A DNA stretch of 64,000 nucleotides. Source: Campylobacterales bacterium (GTDB lineage Bacteria > Campylobacterota > Campylobacteria > Campylobacterales > Sulfurospirillaceae). Below the pieces are notes generated by a model. That model made no database searches and had not been told where the DNA came from. It saw nothing but the letters and a program-made list of their open reading frames with translations. The DNA is taken from positions 38,798 through 102,797 of the forward strand of contig JAJRPV010000044.1 of assembly GCA_024280575.1 (NCBI GenBank). The letters run 5' to 3'. The first letter of the stretch is position 1. Every line of letters starts with the position of its first letter. Both the position numbers and the translations under genes were made by a program. Shown here in pieces: positions 1-7,729 of the stretch.

Positions 1-1
1 A

Positions 2-1069
2 AAACAAACTGTTAAACTGATAAAAAACTCAGAAACCGGCATATCTTCAAAAAGGATAGATGCAAACGGTGAAAAAGTAAAAATTCCATATTATTTACTT
101 GAAAATGAGGTAAAACAAAATCAAAAAGATATTTACGCTGTTTTGAAAAATTTGCTTAAAAAAATTGTAGCAAATATGGATAAAAACAAACGAAAATCAA
201 CCGCACTTTTGATTGGCACTTCACTTATAGATTGGTATCTTGTAGATGCCATAAACAGTTGTGCTTATGAATACAAAAAAACTCCATATCTTTCACAAAA
301 AAGAAGTATTGACTCTTATGCGAAACAACTCTCATCTGAGTTTGGATTAAGTGACTTTACAATGAGTATAAATACGGCCTGTACCTCCAGCGCAAATGCT
401 CTGCTTGAGGCAAAAAATCTTATAAATGCAGGTGTAACAGATTATGCTGTTGTTTTAGGATTGGAGATATTTTCACCCGTTATGAGCAGTGGTTTTTACT
501 CTATGGACCTCATCTCTGAGACTATGCCAAAACCTTTTGATGTAGATAGGGACGGACTTGTTTTAGGGGAAGCAGCGGCCGGGATTTTATTGGGAAAAGA
601 AAAAAGCAGTTGGACTTTGGAAGGCGGTTTTAGTAATTGCAATTCTCAAACCATAACTTCTGTCAGCTCAAGTGGTGACGAGTGTGTGGAGGTTATGCGA
701 AAAGCTTTAGAAGACTGTTCTTTACATGTAGAGGATATTACAGCCCTGAAAGCGCATGCCACAGGGTCAAACAGTAATGACGAGGCAGAGCTCAATGCTA
801 TAAGCAAAGTTTTTGATTCTTCTTTGATTTTCACAGCGCTTAAGCCCTATATTGGGCATACGATAGGTGCTTCAGGAGTGATTGAAATATCTATAATGAT
901 GAATGCAGTGGATGAGGGTTTTATACCAAAAACTCTTTTTTGTGAAGAGTCGATTATAGAAGATTTTGCGCCGATAAATGAGCACAAAGAGTGCAAAAGC
1001 GGTACATTTATGTGTAATTATTTTGGTTTTGGTGGAAACAATACATCATTGGTTATAAAAAAAACATGA
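2..1069 (+). CDS. Beta-ketoacyl-ACP synthase of aryl-polyene cluster (5' partial)
   Basis: Ketosynthase of the FabB/FabF type, expected to condense malonyl-ACP units onto the growing aryl polyene. The track starts it at a TTG at 143, but the same frame is open back to base 2 and the upstream residues (TGISSKRID... PYYLLE) read like a ketosynthase N-terminal region, so the true start lies outside the window. Visible motifs are the active-site Cys in NTACTSSANAL, the catalytic His residues in KAHATGS and YIGHTIGASG, and the C-terminal FGFGGNNTS. Its stop overlaps the start of the next gene (ATGA). It corresponds to one of the ApeO/ApeR-type ketosynthases known from Xenorhabdus and E. coli APE clusters; which one cannot be told from the sequence alone. 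Confidence 0.88.
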   Translation, partial: KQTVKLIKNSETGISSKRIDANGEKVKIPYYLLENEVKQNQKDIYAVLKNLLKKIVANMDKNKRKSTALLIGTSLIDWYLVDAINSCAYEYKKTPYLSQKRSIDSYAKQLSSEFGLSDFTMSINTACTSSANALLEAKNLINAGVTDYAVVLGLEIFSPVMSSGFYSMDLISETMPKPFDVDRDGLVLGEAAAGILLGKEKSSWTLEGGFSNCNSQTITSVSSSGDECVEVMRKALEDCSLHVEDITALKAHATGSNSNDEAELNAISKVFDSSLIFTALKPYIGHTIGASGVIEISIMMNAVDEGFIPKTLFCEESIIEDFAPINEHKECKSGTFMCNYFGFGGNNTSLVIKKT

Positions 1070-1842
1070 AATTATATATTCTAAATTTCAGCAGTTACAT
1101 TGGAAATAATGAGGCAGTAGAGCTAAAAAAAATTCTCAAGCAAAAATATGGATTAGATACCAGAAGACAAGACAGTTTTATACACTTGGCGCTATATGGC
1201 GGAATGCTGCTAAAAGACAAAATTGACATAGATAAAGATGATGAACTGTATGTGACCAGCGGTGTGGGCAATACAGATATAGTCCAAAAAACAAACACCT
1301 ACATGTATGAAGAAAATCAGCCTTTAAAGCTTTTTGATTTTATCAATTTACTTGGCAATACCACCAGTTATTATATCGCAAAAGCACTTGGAATGAAGGG
1401 CAAAAATATATTTCAAATTTCAGATAATTTTACATATATCAACAGTCTTATCTCGATTTACGCCTCACTTATGAATTCAGGAAAAAATGCTATAATATGC
1501 AATATAGATTTATCAAGCAAGCCGGATGAAATCACAAAAAGAGTTTTGGGAGTCAGTGAAAATCAAGAGATTAAAAGCAGTGTAAATTACCAAAAACTCT
1601 CTCTTGATCCCAAGGGTGCAATCGCAATGATAGAGTTTGATATAAATTGCAACAACAAAAGTAAAATCAAGGATATTTTGCCAAAAACCAAAATCCTAAC
1701 AAGGAAAAACTCTCATGAAGCTTTTTTTGAAACGATTTTGAGCTACAAGGTAAATGAAGCCATAAAAAACAAAGAAGATAAAATTTTTATAGAATCTTTT
1801 AAAGACAGATATAAAATATTAAAATTAAAGATATTAAAATGA
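1066..1842 (+). CDS. Degenerate, half-length ketosynthase-like protein
   Basis: 258 aa that align by eye with the N-terminal half of the neighbouring ketosynthases: TSGVGNTD matches the region before the active site, and SDNFTYINSL sits where the neighbours have TACTSSANAL. The nucleophilic Cys is therefore replaced by Phe, and the two catalytic His motifs of the C-terminal half are missing. It cannot be a condensing enzyme. By analogy with KS/CLF pairs of type II polyketide systems it may be a structural partner of a true ketosynthase, which is an inference. Its start overlaps the stop of the preceding ketosynthase and its stop overlaps the small ORF that follows, suggesting translational coupling. 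It could also be a decaying duplicate, but the frame is clean over its whole length. Confidence 0.6.
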   Translation: MKLYILNFSSYIGNNEAVELKKILKQKYGLDTRRQDSFIHLALYGGMLLKDKIDIDKDDELYVTSGVGNTDIVQKTNTYMYEENQPLKLFDFINLLGNTTSYYIAKALGMKGKNIFQISDNFTYINSLISIYASLMNSGKNAIICNIDLSSKPDEITKRVLGVSENQEIKSSVNYQKLSLDPKGAIAMIEFDINCNNKSKIKDILPKTKILTRKNSHEAFFETILSYKVNEAIKNKEDKIFIESFKDRYKILKLKILK

Positions 1843-2054
1843 CATTACAAAATATAAAGCTTGTTGCAACAGTTGCAAGAAATTTAAGAAAATTTTTGCC
1901 CGACTTAAAGCGGGATAGCTACAAGAAATTTAAGAAAATTTTTGCCCGACTTAAAAGGAACAGCTGCACAAACAATACAGAAGTTTCACTTCGTGCTTCA
2001 GTCGCGAGGAATTTTTGCGGAATTTACTTCCTAAAAAAGGGGACAGTTAAATGA
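1839..2054 (+). CDS. Small ORF made of intergenic repeat element (doubtful protein)
   Basis: A 71-aa, Lys/Arg-rich open frame that consists almost wholly of repeat DNA: two copies of a 34-bp direct repeat, then one copy of the hairpin element also found at 24.9 kb and 40.3 kb. Its last residues, VARNF-x-GIYFLKKGTVK, recur in the mini-ORFs upstream of parA. Its stop TGA overlaps the ATG of the next ketosynthase as ATGA, and its start overlaps the stop of the previous gene. The most likely role is a translated leader that couples the two ketosynthase genes; a function for the peptide itself is not supported. Confidence 0.35.
   Translation: MTLQNIKLVATVARNLRKFLPDLKRDSYKKFKKIFARLKRNSCTNNTEVSLRASVARNFCGIYFLKKGTVK
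1876..1955 (+). repeat. Tandem 34-bp direct repeat (two perfect copies, 46-bp period)
   Basis: The 34-bp unit beginning CAAGAAATTTAAG and ending GCCCGACTTAAA occurs at 1876-1909 and again at 1922-1955 without a mismatch. Each unit can pair with itself (TTTAAG with CTTAAA). The bases before the first unit, AGTTGCAAGAAATTT, resemble the AGTCGCGAGGAATTT core of the element at 1977-2053 by transitions only, so these look like diverged copies of the same family. The 46-bp period is not a multiple of three, so the two copies are read in different frames. Confidence 0.85.
1977..2053 (+). repeat. Hairpin/leader repeat element, copy before ketosynthase gene
   Basis: One member of the element family. 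It contains the stem CTTCGTG/CGCGAGG around a 7-nt loop (1989-2009), then GCGAGGAATTT, a GGAA/TTCC hairpin, and AAGGGGACAGTTAAATG in which GGGG acts as the ribosome-binding site and ATG (2051) starts the ketosynthase gene. Matching sequence is found twice before parA and twice before mtn. Confidence 0.8.
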
Positions 2055-3145
2055 AATCATACATAAATAATTATGAACTGTTATGTGATGCAGGCGATAC
2101 AAAAAGTTTGATGGAAGCAATATATGCCAAAAAATCTGCCATAACAGTCAGTGAAGATTATATCAAAGACCAAAAAGCAGGTTTAGGTATTATGCAGTAT
2201 GACAATATTTATGATTCATTAAAAGATGTGACCGGTAAGGTTTTGAAACAATCAAATCTTGAAAATTTTCACGATACACTGTTGATTCTTGGCTCTTCCG
2301 TAGGAGGGATGCAAGAGTGTGAAGAGATATTTTATGCCGAAAAAAGCTATAAGAACTTAGATCCAAATCGTTACTCTATGAATGCATTGACTGATTACAT
2401 GGAAAAAGAGTTTGGTTTTTACGACTCACGCGCAATATCTACCGCCTGTACTTCCAGCGCAAATGCATTTCTTTTGGCCAAAAGACTGATTGAAGTTGAT
2501 GCTTATGAAAATATACTCGTGGTTGGAGCTGATGGTTTGTGTAAATCAACCGTTATGGGTTTTTATGCACTAGGCGTGCTTTCAGACAGAGCTTGCACCC
2601 CTTTTGATAAAAATAGAAATGGTATGAATGTATCTGAAGCGGTCAGTGTAATTTTAGTCCAAAACAGTAAAAATAATCAATCCATAGAGATTAAGGGAGT
2701 GGGGGCAAGCAGCGATGCATACCATATGACCAACACTGATCCTGAGGCGGGTGGTGCTATAAGTTCTATGGAAAATGCCATAAATGATGCCAGACTTGAA
2801 CTAGATAAAATCGACTATATAAATGCACACGGAACAGCGACTATCGCAAATGACAGAGTGGAGTCTTTGGCAATAGAAAAACTTTTTGGAAAAAGCGTAT
2901 GTGTGAGTTCAACCAAAGCAATAACAGGCCATACCTTAGGAGCTGCCGGAGCAGTAGAGGCTATCATTTCTTGCGAAGTGATTAAGCATTCTTTGATTCC
3001 TCCTCAAACGGGCTTGAAAGAGTTGGAAAATCAAAATATAAAAGTACCCACTCAAAGTATCGAAATGAAAATAAAAAATGTATTAAGCAATTCTTTTGCC
3101 TTTGGCGGAAACAATACCTCTATACTGCTAGGAGTCTGCAAGTGA
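2051..3145 (+). CDS. Beta-ketoacyl-ACP synthase of aryl-polyene cluster
   Basis: 364-aa complete FabF-like ketosynthase. Active-site Cys lies in STACTSSANAF (about residue 137), catalytic His in NAHGTATIAND and TGHTLGAAGA, and the C-terminal signature is FAFGGNNTS. It should catalyse decarboxylative Claisen condensation during polyene chain growth, either as a homodimer or with a chain-length factor. The start ATG follows the strong AAGGGG ribosome-binding site of the repeat element and overlaps the stop of the leader ORF. The gene ends by overlapping the ApeC-like gene that follows, the usual arrangement for a KS/CLF pair made in equal amounts. Confidence 0.9.
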   Translation: MKSYINNYELLCDAGDTKSLMEAIYAKKSAITVSEDYIKDQKAGLGIMQYDNIYDSLKDVTGKVLKQSNLENFHDTLLILGSSVGGMQECEEIFYAEKSYKNLDPNRYSMNALTDYMEKEFGFYDSRAISTACTSSANAFLLAKRLIEVDAYENILVVGADGLCKSTVMGFYALGVLSDRACTPFDKNRNGMNVSEAVSVILVQNSKNNQSIEIKGVGASSDAYHMTNTDPEAGGAISSMENAINDARLELDKIDYINAHGTATIANDRVESLAIEKLFGKSVCVSSTKAITGHTLGAAGAVEAIISCEVIKHSLIPPQTGLKELENQNIKVPTQSIEMKIKNVLSNSFAFGGNNTSILLGVCK

Positions 3146-3789
3146 GAAAAGTTGCACTTAAAATTTCAAATGCTGCTAAGATTTTTACAGAAACCAAGAT
3201 AGAAAATTTGGAGGAAAAGAGACTCGTTCCAAATATGATGATGAGAAGACGCCTCACAAGAAATGCAAAAGTTATGCTCTACCTAAGCGATAAATGCAGC
3301 TTCAAAAGTGGAAAGATAGTCTATGGCAGTTGTTTCAGTGAACTAGAAGAGACAGCGAAAATCGCAAATGCCGTGCTTGAGGGAGGATTGCTTTCTCCTA
3401 CATCTTTTCAAAATAGTGTTTACAATACCGCTCCCTCTTATTTTTCATTGATAAATAGAGACAAAGATGAGATAATCACTATCTCCTCAGGTATGAAGAC
3501 TTCTAGAGAAACGATAAAAACTGCGGCTCTTCAAGCTTTGGTTTCAGGCGAAAAAGTTTTGTGTGTATGCGTCGAATGTATAAATATAAAAAATATAGAA
3601 GAGATAAACAAATGTGCAAAGTATTTGGAGGCAGGGGCAGCTTTTGTTTTGGAAACAACAGAAGATTTTAGTGGTGCCAAAGAGATAGAAGATAAAAGAG
3701 AAAAGGGCATGATGGACTCTTTGAAAGAGATTATGAGTGTTGTAGATATGTTTGAACAAGCAGACGATAAAATATTGGTGGAGCTTTAA
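3142..3789 (+). CDS. ApeC-like chain-length factor (Ketoacyl-synt_2 family)
   Basis: 215 aa matching by eye the short ketosynthase-like proteins of APE clusters (Pfam Ketoacyl-synt_2). Typical features are VPNMMMRRRLTRNAK near residue 30, a FSELEETAKI segment, and LLSPTSFQNSVYNTAPSYFS around residue 95-115. No active-site Cys in the TACTSSA context is present. In Xenorhabdus the equivalent ApeC forms the inactive half of a heterodimer with ketosynthase ApeO and sets chain length; the same role is inferred here. The start overlaps the preceding ketosynthase by 4 bp. Confidence 0.75.
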   Translation: MRKVALKISNAAKIFTETKIENLEEKRLVPNMMMRRRLTRNAKVMLYLSDKCSFKSGKIVYGSCFSELEETAKIANAVLEGGLLSPTSFQNSVYNTAPSYFSLINRDKDEIITISSGMKTSRETIKTAALQALVSGEKVLCVCVECINIKNIEEINKCAKYLEAGAAFVLETTEDFSGAKEIEDKREKGMMDSLKEIMSVVDMFEQADDKILVEL

Positions 3790-3791
3790 AA

Positions 3792-5306
3792 ATGACGATA
3801 GATGATGGTTTTATAGAATATAGAAACTTTACATGTAATGATGGAGTTAGGCTGAGTGATGACAAGAGATTTATAGATTTTATAGATGCAGGGCATGATT
3901 TTTTGTTGCAACAGATAAATTCAGGAAGACCGATATACGGCATAACAACAGGATACGGAGAATCCGGCGCAAATCCCACAGCCATAGAAGACGCGCAGGA
4001 ACTTCAAAAAAATCTATATAGATTTTGCGGTGTTGGAGTCGGTGAATATCTAAGCGCAGAAGTTTCAAAAATTATGCTCACGGTGAGACTTGCAAGTCTT
4101 AGTAAAGGTAAAAGTGGCGTGAGTTATGACTTGCTGAAAAGATTTGAACTTTTGCTGGAAAATGAAATTTATCCGCTTATCCCATCCCAAGGATCAGTCG
4201 GAGCAAGCGGTGATTTAGCACCTCTTTCATATATAGCTGCAGTGATTGCCGGAGAGAGAGAAGTTATATTTAAAGGTGAGAATAGAAAAACTATAGAAGT
4301 TTATAATGAATTGGGAATTACTCCTTATGTTTTTAAACCCAAAGAAGCACTTGGAGTGATAAACGGAACTGCTACTATGAGCGCCATCGCTATAAATGCT
4401 ATCAAAGAGTTTGAAATTTTGCTTAAAAGTACAGAGAGCTTTGTAGCGGCTATTTATGAAGTTCTTATCTGTGATACAACCGCACTAGAGCCTTTTGTAC
4501 ATGAGAGCAAGCCTTTTGACGGGCAGATACAAGTCGCTAAAAATATCTTACAAAAGTGTGAAGGTTCCAAACTGACCCAAAAAGCTTTCAGCAGATATGA
4601 AAATTTTCATTTGGAGAGAGAGCAAAATATTCAAGATAGATACTCTATAAGATGCGCACCTCAGGTCTTAGGGGTAGTTAGGGATAATCTCGAAATTGCA
4701 AAAAAATGGATAGAAACAGAAGTCAACGGAGTAAATGATAATCCATTGATAGACCATATCGGCAAGAGGATATATACTTCCGGCAATTTCTATGGCGGAT
4801 ACATCGCTCATGCTATGGATACGATGAGAATTTGTGTGGGAAATATGGCCGATTTAGTAGATAAAGAGTTTGCTTTATTGATAGACCATAAGTTTAATAA
4901 AGGTTTAGGGGAAAATTTAAAAATAAATAAAAAGCCGACTCATCACGCCTTTAAATTGGCTCAAATCACTCTAAGTTCTTTAAGTGCTGATATTTTGATG
5001 AATACAAATGCAGCCTCTTTATACTCAAGATCCACTGAGTCTTTAAATCAAGACAAAGTCAGTATGGGAACTACTTCGGCTAGAAATTTTGCCAAACAAC
5101 TGCCAGATTTGGCAAATATGCTTAGTATCGCATTTATGGGAATCGCACAGGCCGTGGATATAAGAGGGGTAGATAAATGCTCTGCCAAACTTCAAAATCT
5201 TCATAGCGAGATAAGAAAAGATGTGGCAAAACTTGTTGAAGACAGAAGATTGGATTTGGATATAAGAAGCATAAACAAGATGTTGATAGATGGAAAATTT
5301 ATATGA
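3792..5306 (+). CDS. Aromatic amino acid/histidine ammonia-lyase family, APE-associated
   Basis: 504-aa MIO-dependent ammonia-lyase. The cofactor forms from Ala138-Ser139-Gly140 in GSVGASGDLAPLSY. The catalytic Tyr is in GITTGYG (Tyr55), and NGVNDNPLID carries conserved active-site Asn residues. Length fits HAL/TAL enzymes. In the selectivity segment after LQKNL, histidine lyases usually show Ser-His, whereas this protein reads RFCGVGVG, so histidine is unlikely as the substrate. Tyrosine giving 4-coumarate, or phenylalanine giving cinnamate, would fit a starter unit for an aryl polyene. That assignment is an inference. It begins 3 bp after the ApeC-like gene and overlaps the ketoreductase gene. 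Confidence 0.85.
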   Translation: MTIDDGFIEYRNFTCNDGVRLSDDKRFIDFIDAGHDFLLQQINSGRPIYGITTGYGESGANPTAIEDAQELQKNLYRFCGVGVGEYLSAEVSKIMLTVRLASLSKGKSGVSYDLLKRFELLLENEIYPLIPSQGSVGASGDLAPLSYIAAVIAGEREVIFKGENRKTIEVYNELGITPYVFKPKEALGVINGTATMSAIAINAIKEFEILLKSTESFVAAIYEVLICDTTALEPFVHESKPFDGQIQVAKNILQKCEGSKLTQKAFSRYENFHLEREQNIQDRYSIRCAPQVLGVVRDNLEIAKKWIETEVNGVNDNPLIDHIGKRIYTSGNFYGGYIAHAMDTMRICVGNMADLVDKEFALLIDHKFNKGLGENLKINKKPTHHAFKLAQITLSSLSADILMNTNAASLYSRSTESLNQDKVSMGTTSARNFAKQLPDLANMLSIAFMGIAQAVDIRGVDKCSAKLQNLHSEIRKDVAKLVEDRRLDLDIRSINKMLIDGKFI

Positions 5307-5994
5307 AAAAAGTATTAATAACAGGCTCAACCGGTGCTATAGGCGAAGCATGTGCAAAATATTTTCATGATAACGGATATTTTGTTTATCTCCATTACAG
5401 AAATAATAAGCAAAAAGCAAAAGCGTTAAATACGCAGTTACAAAATTCTGAAACTGTCTGTTTTGATATTTTAGACAAAAAAAATGTAATTGAAAAATTA
5501 GAAAATCTGGAACTTGATGTTTTGGTAAACAATGCCGGCATCACAAAAGACAAGCTCTTTTTCTGGATGGAAGACGATGACTGGAATGATGTTATCAACA
5601 CATCAATAAACGGAACATATAATGTAACAAAAGCAGTAATTAAAAATATGATTAGCCGTAAAAACTGTTCAATTGTAAATATAGCTTCTGTTTCAGGTTT
5701 GATTGGAAATATGGGGCAGACAAATTATTCTGCTGCAAAAGGAGCTGTGATAGCTTTTACAAAGGCACTTTCCATAGAAATGGGTCGATATAAAATTCGA
5801 GTAAATGCGATAGCTCCGGGATTGATAGAATCAGAGATGACAAAAAACCTGGATGTGAAAACAATAAAAAATGATATTTCGCTCAAGAGAATCGGCAAAC
5901 CCGAAGAGGTGGCGGAGTGCGTCTTTTTTTGGCTGACATTGCAACTTATGTTACCGGTGAGATATTGAGCGTAAGTGGTGGAATGGTGAGATAA
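5303..5994 (+). pseudogene. 3-ketoacyl-ACP reductase (ApeQ/FabG-like), frameshifted near 5925
   Basis: Short-chain dehydrogenase that should reduce the beta-keto group with NADPH. Visible are the cofactor loop TGSTGAIG, NNAG, the catalytic Ser in ASVSG and Tyr-Lys in YSAAKGA. The reading frame is lost at a run of seven T (about 5921-5927): with eight T the sequence continues LADIATYVTGEILSVSGGMVR and stops at 5994, which is the standard SDR C-terminus. The track ORF instead ends at 5968 with an unrelated tail. This is a one-base deletion, a sequencing undercall or a slippage site. Everything else is intact, so functional loss is not certain. Confidence 0.85.
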
Positions 5995-6005
5995 ACGGAG
6001 TAATT

Positions 6006-6554
6006 ATGTTGTCAAATTTTTTAACCGTCATCTTTGCTCCTATGTTTGTATTGCTGATACATTATTTTGAGTTTAGATTGGTTGTTTTGCTTTATCTTTT
6101 GATGGCAATTGTTTATTTTGTTTTTAGATATTTTAAGAAAAAGAGTTATAAAGATATGATTATTCCGAGCACAAATATTATAATCCTATCTATAGCATAC
6201 TATTTTTCATCATTTCAAACCGTGAAATATATACCGGTTACTCTTTCGACGATTTTTTTACTTCTTTTTTTAGATGCCCATTTTAATAAAAAATATATGA
6301 TTTTGGGATTCACAAAAAAATTTTATCCAAAAGAGTTGAAGGAAGAAGAGATAGAATTTGTAAAAAAAGGAGATGCCTACTGGGTTGTCGTAATGTTGAT
6401 AAATACTCTGATTCACCTATTCGTTGTGAATTTTTGCAGTGATGCTATCTGGGCATTTTACTCCTCGATCGGATGGTATATTTTATTTTTTACAGCTCTT
6501 ATAGGGCAAATTGTTTACGGAAAGGTTTATGGTGTTAAAGTGCATACTCGGTAG
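6006..6554 (+). CDS. COG4648-like polytopic membrane protein of APE cluster
   Basis: 182 aa with about six hydrophobic segments (for example LTVIFAPMFVLLIHYF, IIILSIAYYFSSF, WVVVMLINTLIHLFVV and WYILFFTALIGQIVYG). Small membrane proteins of this kind, annotated as COG4648, recur in APE clusters between the ketoreductase and acyltransferase genes; position and length fit here. The biochemical role is not established. It may assist transfer or anchoring of the polyene. Its 3' end overlaps the start of the acyltransferase gene. Confidence 0.6.
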   Translation: MLSNFLTVIFAPMFVLLIHYFEFRLVVLLYLLMAIVYFVFRYFKKKSYKDMIIPSTNIIILSIAYYFSSFQTVKYIPVTLSTIFLLLFLDAHFNKKYMILGFTKKFYPKELKEEEIEFVKKGDAYWVVVMLINTLIHLFVVNFCSDAIWAFYSSIGWYILFFTALIGQIVYGKVYGVKVHTR

Positions 6555-7265
6555 TGTCGGACATTTTATCTTCTTTGGTTTACTAATAGGCATGATGATT
6601 CCCGGATTTTTGATATATTTTGTATTTAAGCCTTTCATTAAAGACTCACAAAACTTTTTTCAAAGAGGTTCGGCTCTGTCGTATAGACTTTTTTATTTTT
6701 TTGTGCCTTGTATTGTGTTGGAAGCAGATGTTTTGGAAGATATGCCAAAAGGCGCTGTTTATGTTTCCACACACCAGTCAATACTTGATTTTCCGGCATT
6801 TGCGATGTATATAAGAAATTATTTGATATTTGCAAATGTTAATCTTGGAAAATTTCCGATAGTGGAAAAAATTACACATGCAACCGGAGTCAGATATATA
6901 AAAGGAAAAACTTTAAGCGAAATTGCGAATATGCAAAAAGAGTTGGAAAAGCATCTGGATGATGGTAAAAATGTTATATATTTTCCGGAAGGAACAAGGC
7001 ATACAGGAGACAAACTATTGCCTTTTAAAAGAGGAGCTTTTAAATTGGCTATGAAAAAAACAGGCCTGTAGTTCCTATGATAGTAGAGGGTGCATATAAA
7101 TTTTTACCTAGAAAAAGCTGGTGTTTTAAAACCTCTAAAAGAGAGAAAATGTATTTAAAGATGCTTCCTCCCTTGTTTCCGAAAGATTTTAGCAATGAGA
7201 TAGAAATGATGAAGTGTGCTCAGGAAATTATGCAAAAAGAGAAGGAAAAGTTATGCGCCTTATGA
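6529..7265 (+). pseudogene. PlsC-like 1-acyl-glycerol-3-phosphate acyltransferase family protein, frameshifted near 7063
   Basis: Membrane acyltransferase expected to move the finished polyene acyl chain onto a lipid or sugar-lipid carrier. It has an N-terminal membrane segment, the HX4D motif in THQSILDFPAF and the glycerophosphate-binding YFPEGTRH. The frame breaks at MKKTG: one extra C in ggCCtg would continue as PVVPMIVEGAYKFLPRK through the ORF at 7077-7265, which has the expected PVxPV-type motif of the family. I chose ATG 6529 (ribosome site GGAAAGG) rather than the TTG at 6511. The lesion is not in a long homopolymer, so simple slippage is a poorer explanation than for the ketoreductase. 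Confidence 0.8.
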
Positions 7266-7729
7266 TGATATTTTTTTTACATGTGGCACTGTTTGCTTAT
7301 TCCTATAATTTCACAGAATCAAAATTCGTTAGTGCAGTTTCTGTAAGTTTTGAAAAAGAAGGAAATATAAATATACAAAAAGATAAGGTAATTATCACTT
7401 ATAAAAAACCATCATATAAGAAAATTATCGAAAATGACAACAATGTATCTATCGAAGATTCCGAAGGGAAAATATATCACCTGAAAGGTAAGGCAAAATT
7501 TTACACAAAACTTTTTATAGATATTATGGTAAGACTCGGGGATTTTAAGGAGCTTAAATCAAATGAAGATTTTGATGTGCAAAAAGATGGTGATATATAT
7601 AATTTGTCATTTAAAGGAGATTTGGCCGATAGCATAGACAGAGCAGAAGTTCAAGTAAAAAATTCCAAAGTTTTGAGTTTTAAGATGTTTATGCCAAATG
7701 ACGATACTTTAAAAATTACTAAAAAATGA
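7253..7729 (+). CDS. LolA-like periplasmic outer-membrane carrier protein
   Basis: 158 aa from ATG 7253, preceded by AAGGA; the longer track start at 7214 lies inside the upstream gene and has no support. The N-terminus MRLMMIFFLHVALFAYS is a signal peptide. The rest is a beta-rich periplasmic protein with features of the LolA/outer-membrane lipoprotein carrier family (a hydrophobic N-terminal strand followed by alternating polar strands), a type found in APE clusters next to the MMPL exporter. It would chaperone the lipid-like polyene across the periplasm. Identification rests on context as much as on sequence. Confidence 0.6.
   Translation: MRLMMIFFLHVALFAYSYNFTESKFVSAVSVSFEKEGNINIQKDKVIITYKKPSYKKIIENDNNVSIEDSEGKIYHLKGKAKFYTKLFIDIMVRLGDFKELKSNEDFDVQKDGDIYNLSFKGDLADSIDRAEVQVKNSKVLSFKMFMPNDDTLKITKK

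Noticed and set aside
1839-2054. A genuine basic protein of 71 aa
   Set aside because: It consists of repeat DNA shared with other loci. It is kept only as a low-confidence leader ORF.
5921-5927. Programmed frameshift in the ketoreductase as a standard X_XXY_YYZ site
   Set aside because: The base before the two TTT codons is C, so the tandem slippage rule is not met. A simple missing T is more likely.
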